Below are positions 14,502 to 20,536 of a stretch of DNA of 20,536 nt, piece by piece. Below the pieces are notes generated by a model that ran no database searches, was not told the DNA's origin, and was given only the letters and a program-made list of their open reading frames with translations. The stretch is from JBBQKF01 sp964549475. Its GTDB lineage: Bacteria > Bacillota > Clostridia > Saccharofermentanales > UBA5734. Location: the NCBI GenBank assembly GCA_964549475.1, contig CAZJXH010000033.1, positions 1-20,536 of the forward strand, written 5' to 3'. Made by a program: the position numbers and the translations under genes. How positions within the stretch are numbered: the first letter of the stretch is position 1; every line of letters begins with the position of its first letter.

Positions 14502-15518
14502 ATGGAAATGATTATTTTGACAGGGATGTCCGGAGCGGGGAAAAGTGTTGCAGTGAATTTTCTTGAAGACATGGGGTATTTTTGCGTCGACAATGTGCCG
14601 CCGCAGATGCTCAAATCCATGGTTCAGACTTTTTCAAAATGGGAAAGCAAAGATACCGTTTTAAGCAGCAAAATCGCGTTTGTTGTGGATATCCGAAGCG
14701 CTACAATGTTCTCCGGACTGATCCCGGCCTTGGAATCCATCGACCGTATGGGAATCCCCTATCGCATTATTTATCTCGAAGCATCCGACCAGGTGCTGAT
14801 TAACCGGTACAAGCAATCCAGGCGCAACCACCCGCTGGCGAAAGGGAAAGGGATCGCCCAGGGGATCGCCCTGGAGCGCGAACTCATGAGCAAAGTCAAG
14901 GAAATGACACCCGATGTCATCAATACGACCAACAGCGAACCCGGCGAGTTAAGGGACCTTCTCCACAAGATGCTGTCCAAGGACGAGAAAGAGTCCAGAA
15001 TGACCATATTAGTACAATCGTTCGGATTCAAGTACGGCATCCCGATGGATTGTGACAATGTCATTGATGTCCGCTTCATCCCTAATCCGTATTATTTGCC
15101 GGAGCTGAAAACACTCTGCGGTCTTGACGAAAAAGTACGGGACTATATTTTTTCTTTTCCGGAAACGAAGGAAATCATGAGCAAACTGGTAGACATGCTT
15201 TTATTTGCGATCCCATTCTATATCCGTGAAGGGAAAGTCCGTCTGAATATCGGAATTGGCTGTACCGGAGGAAGGCATCGTTCGGTTGCTTTAGCGGTGG
15301 AATTGGCGGATGCCTTGTCCGGCAAAGGGTTTCATGTCTCCATTGACCATCGTGATTTAGAAAACGACATCAAAAAGAAGCGCGACAGCAGCCTGAACAA
15401 AGAGGAGAGCGAAGTTTCCTCCGTCGACGGGAAGGACCCTCGACCGGCTCGACCGGGCCGGGCAGATCGACGGCCGGAAGCCGGCAAGCCACCGAAGGCG
15501 GATCGTAAAATCCGATAA
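14502..15518 (+). CDS. rapZ: RNase adapter/nucleotide-binding protein RapZ (YvcJ) with extended C-terminus
   Basis: A 338-residue P-loop protein of the RapZ/YvcJ family, which binds and hydrolyses nucleotides. In E. coli RapZ directs small-RNA decay for GlcN6P synthase; in Bacillus YvcJ affects competence. Walker A GMSGAGKS is at residues 8-15, the Walker B-like VVDIRS follows at about 65, and the conserved C-terminal GCTGGRHRSV is at 253-262. The normal end of the family (near HRDLENDIKKK, about residue 292) is followed by a low-complexity tail of about 45 residues rich in Arg, Pro, Lys and Asp (DPRPARPGRADRRPEAGKPP), which most relatives lack. The ATG at 14502 lies 3 nt after the murB stop with GGGGGAGTGG upstream. 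The yvcK gene that normally follows is absent. Confidence 0.93.
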   Translation: MEMIILTGMSGAGKSVAVNFLEDMGYFCVDNVPPQMLKSMVQTFSKWESKDTVLSSKIAFVVDIRSATMFSGLIPALESIDRMGIPYRIIYLEASDQVLINRYKQSRRNHPLAKGKGIAQGIALERELMSKVKEMTPDVINTTNSEPGELRDLLHKMLSKDEKESRMTILVQSFGFKYGIPMDCDNVIDVRFIPNPYYLPELKTLCGLDEKVRDYIFSFPETKEIMSKLVDMLLFAIPFYIREGKVRLNIGIGCTGGRHRSVALAVELADALSGKGFHVSIDHRDLENDIKKKRDSSLNKEESEVSSVDGKDPRPARPGRADRRPEAGKPPKADRKIR

Positions 15519-15630
15519 CGGCGGGTCTCGTCCGGAAGGGATGCAAGAAACAGATGATAGAATCAACAAGGGGCCCTGGCTGGTTTTGATGTAGAATTTT
15601 AAAATCGGTTCAATGGAGGAACAACAATCA

Positions 15631-16545
15631 GTGTCTTTTTCGAAAAATGTTAAAAACGAATATTGTGCCATGCCCTGGGGCGGTCTTTGCTGCACACAGG
15701 CAGAAATGATGGCTTCCCTGATGTGCTCGGCCCGTTTCCGCCAGAGCCAGGTCTTTATATCCACAGCGCATGTTGGATATTCCGAACGGCTGTCCTCCAT
15801 GATCAACGAAATATACAATACAGAGGTTCTGGTCACCCATGGCCGGGAGCTGTATAATATCCTGGTGACTGACAAGCAAGCGTATGACAAGATTCTTTTC
15901 GATTTGAAAGATCTGGCCGGATTTGACGCAATCCGGGGAACGATGAGCAAAGAGAATTTTATAAATGACTGCTGCCGCCGTGCCTTTCTGAGGGGCTTGT
16001 TCCTTTCCGCCGGATCCGTCAGCGAGCCAAACAAGTCCTACCATCTGGAAATCGCTGCGAGGCGGCTTTCCGTAGCGGAAGTTGCATTGCACTTATTGAG
16101 CATGGAGGATATTCATGCCGGAGTATTGAAACGCAACGGGTATTACGTCGTGTATATGAAAGAAGGACAGCAGATATCGGATTTTTTACTGGTGACCGGA
16201 GCCCACGAGGCACTGCTCGAACTGGAATCGTTGAGAGTGGACAAGTCTGTGCGCAATTCGGTCAACCGGGTGGTCAATTGTGACAATGCCAACACGATCA
16301 AAATCGCTTTCACCGGAGCAAGGCAGCAGGAGGTTCTGGAGTATCTGTCCAAACATATCGGGCTGGGCGTATTGCCGAAAGATCTGCAGACGGCGGCACA
16401 AATGCGCCTGGAATACCCGGATCTGTCATTAAAGGAACTCGGAGAAATGATGGATCCGCCTTTGGGAAAATCCGGGATAAACCACAGGCTAAAGAAACTG
16501 GAGAAAATCGCTGAAGAGCATCAGATGAAAAGCAGAACAAGATAG
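15631..16545 (+). CDS. whiA: DNA-binding protein WhiA
   Basis: A 304-residue transcription factor of the WhiA family, tied to sporulation in Streptomyces and to cell division and chromosome segregation in Bacillus. The N-terminal LAGLIDADG-like homing-endonuclease fold covers about residues 1-200, including RRAFLRGLFLSAGSVSEPNK. A C-terminal helix-turn-helix follows with LGVLPKDLQTAAQMRLEYPD, SLKELGEMMDPPLGKSGINHRLKKL. The start is GTG at 15631, giving the family-typical MSFSKNVKNEYC, with GGAGGA (15615-15620) 10 nt upstream; an in-frame ATG at 15613 overlaps that ribosome site. It lies 112 nt after rapZ, where yvcK would be expected. No terminator is visible before trmL. Confidence 0.95.
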   Translation: MSFSKNVKNEYCAMPWGGLCCTQAEMMASLMCSARFRQSQVFISTAHVGYSERLSSMINEIYNTEVLVTHGRELYNILVTDKQAYDKILFDLKDLAGFDAIRGTMSKENFINDCCRRAFLRGLFLSAGSVSEPNKSYHLEIAARRLSVAEVALHLLSMEDIHAGVLKRNGYYVVYMKEGQQISDFLLVTGAHEALLELESLRVDKSVRNSVNRVVNCDNANTIKIAFTGARQQEVLEYLSKHIGLGVLPKDLQTAAQMRLEYPDLSLKELGEMMDPPLGKSGINHRLKKLEKIAEEHQMKSRTR

Positions 16546-16673
16546 CAGGATTTTTGGTGAAGACACAGGGAAATAATCACAAGAGCAAAAAACAGCAAAA
16601 AAACAAGGATCGAACAGAATACAGCAGAGCATATAGAATGGGATAGAATAAGATAAGACAGGATAGAGCAGGG

Positions 16674-16753
16674 TAGAATAAGAATTAGAATAAGAATAAG
16701 AATAAGATAAGATGGAATAGAATAGAATAGAATAGAGCAGAGCAGAGTAGAAT
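16674..16753 (+). repeat. Purine-rich hexamer/pentamer microsatellite in the trmL leader
   Basis: Five hexamers of the form (T/A)AGAAT run from 16674 to 16703. Two AAGAT pentamers follow, and then eight-fold pentamers AATAG x4, AGCAG x2 and AGTAG from 16716 to 16750. Related degenerate units (ATAGAAT, GATAGAATAAGATAAGA) extend upstream to about 16634 and downstream to about 16770. The whole 239-nt whiA-trmL gap is strongly purine-biased on the coding strand and has no gene. Slippage could alter the leader length of trmL. The array is directly visible; a regulatory role is speculative. Confidence 0.85.
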
Positions 16754-16784
16754 TCAACAGGATAAGATAAAACAGGGAGTAGGC

Positions 16785-17291
16785 ATGTCAATAGAAATTG
16801 TGCTCGTCGAGCCGGAAATTCCACAAAATACAGGCAATATAGCAAGGACATGTGTCGCTGCGGGAATCAAGCTGCACCTGATCGAGCCGCTGGGGTTTTC
16901 CATCACCGAAAAAGCGGTCAAACGGGCGGGCTTGGACTACTGGTTTGACACGGACATCACAATATGGGAGAATGTGGATGTATTCATGCAAAAAAATGCG
17001 GGAAGGGCCATGTTTTACGCTACAACAAAAGCAGACCGAAATTATGCATCCGTAGACTATCCCGACAATTGCATGGTACTGTTCGGGAAAGAGACAAAGG
17101 GACTTCCGGAATCCATGCTTATGGCACACAAAGAGCGCTGCATCCGGATTCCGATGCTTCATGAGACCCGGTCGCTCAACCTTTCCAATGCCGTTGCCAT
17201 TGTCGCATACGAATATCTGCGGCAGAAGGATTTCTGTGGAATGGAAGAGACAAGCTCCTATATGGCGCATTCATTTTCAAATATTGACTGA
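16785..17291 (+). CDS. trmL: tRNA (cytidine/uridine-34 2'-O)-methyltransferase
   Basis: A 168-residue SPOUT-class methyltransferase that modifies the wobble nucleotide of tRNA-Leu using S-adenosylmethionine. All three family motifs are visible: EPEIPQNTGNIARTC near the start (Asn15, Gly17, Arg21), VLFGKETKGLPE in the middle, and IPMLHETRSLNLSNAVAIVAYE near the end, which forms the knotted cofactor site. Length fits the minimal TrmL form, as opposed to larger SpoU proteins. AGGGAG (16774-16779) is 5 nt before the ATG. Its leader is the pentamer/hexamer repeat tract. It follows whiA and is followed after 34 nt by a membrane protein gene. Confidence 0.95.
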   Translation: MSIEIVLVEPEIPQNTGNIARTCVAAGIKLHLIEPLGFSITEKAVKRAGLDYWFDTDITIWENVDVFMQKNAGRAMFYATTKADRNYASVDYPDNCMVLFGKETKGLPESMLMAHKERCIRIPMLHETRSLNLSNAVAIVAYEYLRQKDFCGMEETSSYMAHSFSNID

Positions 17292-17325
17292 TCTTGAGGA
17301 AGAGCTTTGAAAGGATACCAAATCG

Positions 17326-19284
17326 ATGAAACGATCCGAATACCATTACGATGAAATCCCCATGACACTGGAAGGACTTGAGGAAGAAGAGACCTCGAGA
17401 AGCCGAAAAGCGAAAATAGCCCATAGTGGAAATACAGGCACAGGCAGCAGAGGATCCGGGCAATATATCAAGAAGCGCCGTCGCAGAAGAAAAGGATCCA
17501 TTACAATTATGGCCTTGTTGACGGTGATTGTTCTTTTGTGCGGATTTCTCGTTTATTGGGTGATGAGCGGAAAGGCATTTGCAACGCTGCCGACCAGGAA
17601 GCCGACCCAGGATCCGGCACTGGTCACTCCGACCGTGGAAGCGACGATTACGCTTGGCGAGATCCAGGCATGGGAAAATCCGACATTGAAGAGCAGCCGC
17701 TTCACAAAATTATTTCAAAGCAGCGGAGTGGACAGCCAATATCTTCCGGCTAATTTCGGCGTTGCATCCGAGATCTTCACCGGAACGGATATTCTGACAA
17801 GCTATGTGCGAAAAAGCGTGATCTCTTTCGGCGATCCGATCACGTATCAGAAAGTCGCGGGCGTATTGACTTTCCGCGGCAATAATTTCCGCAATGCCCC
17901 CACCTATGGATATACCACGATGAAAGAATTCCTTGTGGAACAGATATGGGAAAGACCTGTTGGCGGAATGAAATCCTCCAAATGGGCTTTTAGCTGGAGC
18001 GGAACCGGGTGGACAGGACAGCCGCTGATCATCCGCTGGCCGGATGAGATCAAGCAGATCATGAATATTAACGCAGAGAAAAAGGCGAAAGCGAATCTGG
18101 TCGAGGTGATTTACGCCACGATGGACGGCAATATCTATTTTTTTGATTTGGACGATGGAAAAGCCACGAGACCTTCGATCAATATCGGTGCTCCGATCAA
18201 AGGTACGCCCGCACTGGACCCGCGCGGATACCCCATCCTTTATGTGGGACAGGGAGACAAAGCTTCTCCGGGCTCCTCCATGACACAGATCGGAATGCGG
18301 ATTTTCAACCTGATCGATCAATCCCTCCTGACCTTTATCAACGGCGAGGATACGATGGCCTATCGGACCGACTGGGGCGCATGTGATTCTTCTCCGATTG
18401 TGGATGCCATCACCGACACCCTGATCTGGCCCAGCGAAAACGGAATTATCTATACGGCAAAATTGAATACAAAATTCGATGCGGCGGCAAAAACCCTAAG
18501 TATTGCCCCTGAGTTCACAAACTTGCGCTACAAGGCAACAAACACAACGCTGCAAGGAGTGGAAAGCTCCCCTTCATTTTATGGAAAATACATGTATTTC
18601 AGCGACAACTCCGGTGTGCTGTACTGCCTGGACCTGAACACGATGAATTATGTCTGGGTGAAACCGCTGGATGACGATACCGACGTGACTCCGGTTATCA
18701 GTCAGGAAGAAGACGGCGTCTATCTGTATACCGGAACAGAAGTGGATTATCAGCAAAAGATAACCGGCAACTATCTGGGGGATGCTTTTGTCTATAAAAT
18801 AAACGCGCTGACCGGCAAAACCATCTGGCGGAATTCCCTGAAATGCTGGACAAAAAACGATGAGGCAAACGTTGGAAACGATGTGAACGGCGGTATTCTG
18901 GCCACTCCGATTGTCGGAAAAAACAAAATCAACAATCTGGTGGTTTTCAGCTTTTGCATGACAAACGGAATCTACAGCGGGAATACGCTGGCGGCATTTG
19001 ACAAAGGAACCGGACAACTCCTATGGAATTATAAATCAGCCAATTATGGATGGAGCTCACCGGTTGACGTATACAGCGAAGACGGAACCGCCTATATTAT
19101 CTTCCCGGACTCTCAAAGCAAAGTGCATTTGCTGAACGGGTCAACCGGAAAGATGCTTTCCGTCGGCAAGATCACGATGAAAGGGGATGTCGGCGGGAAT
19201 GTGGAATCCTCCGCTGCTGTCTATAATGACACTCTGGTCATCGGTACACGCCGCGGTGTGATCGTCGGACTGAAACTGAAGTAG
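17326..19284 (+). CDS. Membrane-anchored PQQ-type beta-propeller protein, copy 1
   Basis: A 652-residue single-span membrane protein. Residues 1-56 are cytoplasmic and very basic before the membrane (KKRRRRRKG), followed by a membrane helix at about 58-80 (ITIMALLTVIVLLCGFLVYW) and a Thr/Pro-rich linker. The rest is extracellular. It carries the segment VAGVLTFRGNNFRNAPTYG and then repeated PQQ-like blades: EVIYATMDGNIYFFDLDDGK, SGVLYCLDLNTMNYVWV, DAFVYKINALTGKTIWRN, NTLAAFDKGTGQLLWNY, KVHLLNGSTGKMLSVGK and a closing IGTRRGVIVGLKLK. The blades look structural or ligand-binding; nothing indicates actual PQQ or dehydrogenase activity. GAAAGG lies 11 nt before the ATG. A paralogue follows 138 nt later. 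I do not recognise a named family; an envelope or cell-wall role is a guess. Confidence 0.8.
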   Translation: MKRSEYHYDEIPMTLEGLEEEETSRSRKAKIAHSGNTGTGSRGSGQYIKKRRRRRKGSITIMALLTVIVLLCGFLVYWVMSGKAFATLPTRKPTQDPALVTPTVEATITLGEIQAWENPTLKSSRFTKLFQSSGVDSQYLPANFGVASEIFTGTDILTSYVRKSVISFGDPITYQKVAGVLTFRGNNFRNAPTYGYTTMKEFLVEQIWERPVGGMKSSKWAFSWSGTGWTGQPLIIRWPDEIKQIMNINAEKKAKANLVEVIYATMDGNIYFFDLDDGKATRPSINIGAPIKGTPALDPRGYPILYVGQGDKASPGSSMTQIGMRIFNLIDQSLLTFINGEDTMAYRTDWGACDSSPIVDAITDTLIWPSENGIIYTAKLNTKFDAAAKTLSIAPEFTNLRYKATNTTLQGVESSPSFYGKYMYFSDNSGVLYCLDLNTMNYVWVKPLDDDTDVTPVISQEEDGVYLYTGTEVDYQQKITGNYLGDAFVYKINALTGKTIWRNSLKCWTKNDEANVGNDVNGGILATPIVGKNKINNLVVFSFCMTNGIYSGNTLAAFDKGTGQLLWNYKSANYGWSSPVDVYSEDGTAYIIFPDSQSKVHLLNGSTGKMLSVGKITMKGDVGGNVESSAAVYNDTLVIGTRRGVIVGLKLK

Positions 19285-19422
19285 GACCGGATATTCAGCA
19301 ATGGGATATTCAGTAGTCGAATATTTGTTGAGGTGAATATTTTATATATGAAAGACTCTGTATTTAGAAGCTAATAATTGAAGTTATAGTTGGAATTTAT
19401 AGAGAAAAAGAGGAAAACCATT

Positions 19423-20536
19423 TTGAAAAAATCAATGCAAAAAAAGAAGCCCATGTATCTTGGCAGACATGTGACAGGAATTTCCAGGCGGAACACAACC
19501 ATGAAAAAAGCAATTCTGGCGGTAGCTCTCCTAGTTGTTGTATCGATACTCAGCGGTGCGATATACCTGCTGCAGAAAGGACCAAACACGAAAACGAGTG
19601 AAAGCGGATCCGACAATGCTTCCACGACAGAATCGTCGAGCCCGGCAAGTTCCACTGGCACCAGTGAATCAAGTTCTGCAAGTGCCAGCACGAGCTCTTC
19701 TCTGATTGAAGGAACAACACAGATCATGCCAACCAAAAACCCTATTTTAGAAAGCAGCAAGTTTACAGACTTCCTATCGATGGGATCGGTTATCGAATCC
19801 CTTCTTCCTGCCAAACTGGGATTTGTTTCACAAATCTATAATGGATCCAATGCAGTATCCAGCTATAACAGAACCTCTCCGATCAAGCTTTACGATCCAA
19901 TCAATTATTCCAAAGTGGCAGGCGTTCTGACCTTCCGCGGAAATAACTTCCGAAATGCACCCAGCTACGGATACGTCGAGCTTAAAACGAAAAAGCTTGA
20001 GCAAGTCTGGGAAAAAACCATGGGCGGATTGCCCTCTTCCCGATGGGAATTCTCCTGGTCCGGAACAGGCTGGACCGGACAGCCGGTGATGATCCAGTGG
20101 CCGGATGATGTCCGGGCGATGATGAACATCGTGCCCGAGAAAAAATCAAAAAAGGGACTGGTGGAAGTCATAACCGCTTCCATGGACGGCAATATTTATT
20201 TTTATGATCTGGATGACGGAAAAGCGACCCGTTCTCCGATCAACCTCGGCGTTGCAGTAAAAGGAACTCCGGCGATCGATCCGCGTGGCTACCCGATCCT
20301 CTATGTCGGACAAGGAGACTATCCACCCAAAGGCACAGAGGGTAAAATGGGCTTTCGCATTTTCAGCCTGATCGACCAGTCTCTTCTATACTTTAAGGAC
20401 ACCGAAAGAGATTCGCTCTCCTACCGTTCCAGCTGGGGCGCACTGGATTCCTCGCCTATTATCGACGGGGAAGCGGACACCTTGATGTATCCTTGCGAAA
20501 ATGGAATGATTTATACCGCAAAGCTTAATACAGCTT
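19423..20536 (+). CDS. Membrane-anchored PQQ-type beta-propeller protein, copy 2 (3' end cut by window)
   Basis: The frame is open from a TTG at 19423 to the window end, giving 371 residues of a paralogue of the protein at 17326-19284. AAGAGG (19408-19413) is 9 nt before the TTG; the ATG at 19435 is farther away, and an ATG at 19501 would remove the basic cytoplasmic segment. A 26-residue basic N-terminus is followed by a membrane helix (about 29-50, ILAVALLVVVSILSGAIYLL) and a long Ser/Thr-rich linker (about 55-90). The ectodomain shares VAGVLTFRGNNFRNAP, FSWSGTGWTGQP, SMDGNIYFYDLDDGKATR and KGTPAIDPRGYPILYVGQGD with copy 1. Linker and cytoplasmic parts are unrelated to copy 1, so only the ectodomain is conserved. 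The short 138-nt gap before it holds repeated GATATTCAG words but no obvious terminator. Confidence 0.85.
   Translation, partial: MKKSMQKKKPMYLGRHVTGISRRNTTMKKAILAVALLVVVSILSGAIYLLQKGPNTKTSESGSDNASTTESSSPASSTGTSESSSASASTSSSLIEGTTQIMPTKNPILESSKFTDFLSMGSVIESLLPAKLGFVSQIYNGSNAVSSYNRTSPIKLYDPINYSKVAGVLTFRGNNFRNAPSYGYVELKTKKLEQVWEKTMGGLPSSRWEFSWSGTGWTGQPVMIQWPDDVRAMMNIVPEKKSKKGLVEVITASMDGNIYFYDLDDGKATRSPINLGVAVKGTPAIDPRGYPILYVGQGDYPPKGTEGKMGFRIFSLIDQSLLYFKDTERDSLSYRSSWGALDSSPIIDGEADTLMYPCENGMIYTAKLNTA

Noticed and set aside
19285..19422. GATATTCAG repeats between the two propeller genes as a terminator
   Set aside because: The repeats are direct rather than inverted, and no stem with a T-run is present.

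Overview
This window looks like a chromosomal segment of a Gram-positive Bacillota bacterium, most likely a member of the Clostridia. The evidence is an hprK-murB-rapZ-whiA core gene order, strong AGGAGG-type ribosome binding sites, several TTG and GTG starts, consensus sigma-A promoters and moderate GC content. I cannot assign a genus.

Positions 1-7807 (+ strand) hold a catabolic block followed by phosphate genes. It begins with the 3' part of a sugar ABC transporter binding lipoprotein. Next come two related phosphosugar-binding SIS proteins on either side of a BadF/BadG-type (N-acetylglucosamine-kinase-like) sugar kinase, then a large cytoplasmic glycoside-hydrolase-like protein. The pieces suggest uptake of a glycoside or oligosaccharide, cytoplasmic hydrolysis, phosphorylation and isomerisation. 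The sugar itself cannot be read from the sequence. A DUF47/PhoU-like protein and a PiT phosphate transporter follow, separated by a hairpin terminator.

Positions 7808-9837 are the accessory-looking part. They contain a 27-bp tandem repeat, a minus-strand mini-gene of 46 codons with its own promoter and an operator-like palindrome (possibly the stump of a deleted gene), and a minus-strand MFS transporter. A complete 192-bp MITE-like element, with 28-bp terminal inverted repeats and a 7-8 bp target duplication, lies directly beside the MFS promoter. A FGGY sugar kinase is transcribed from a strong promoter on the other side (9838-11307) and ends at a clear intrinsic terminator.

Positions 11461-19284 appear to form one long + strand transcription unit: a HEAT-repeat-like protein, hprK (carbon catabolite control), murB (peptidoglycan precursor), rapZ/yvcJ (nucleotide-binding RNA adaptor family), whiA, trmL (tRNA wobble methylation) and a membrane-anchored PQQ-type beta-propeller protein. 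The yvcK gene that commonly sits between rapZ and whiA is missing here, and rapZ carries an unusual basic tail of about 45 residues. The trmL leader is a striking purine-rich array of pentamer and hexamer repeats.

From 19423 to the window end is the 5' part of a second, clearly paralogous beta-propeller membrane protein, so the pair is a tandem duplication. No rRNA, tRNA or CRISPR array was seen.
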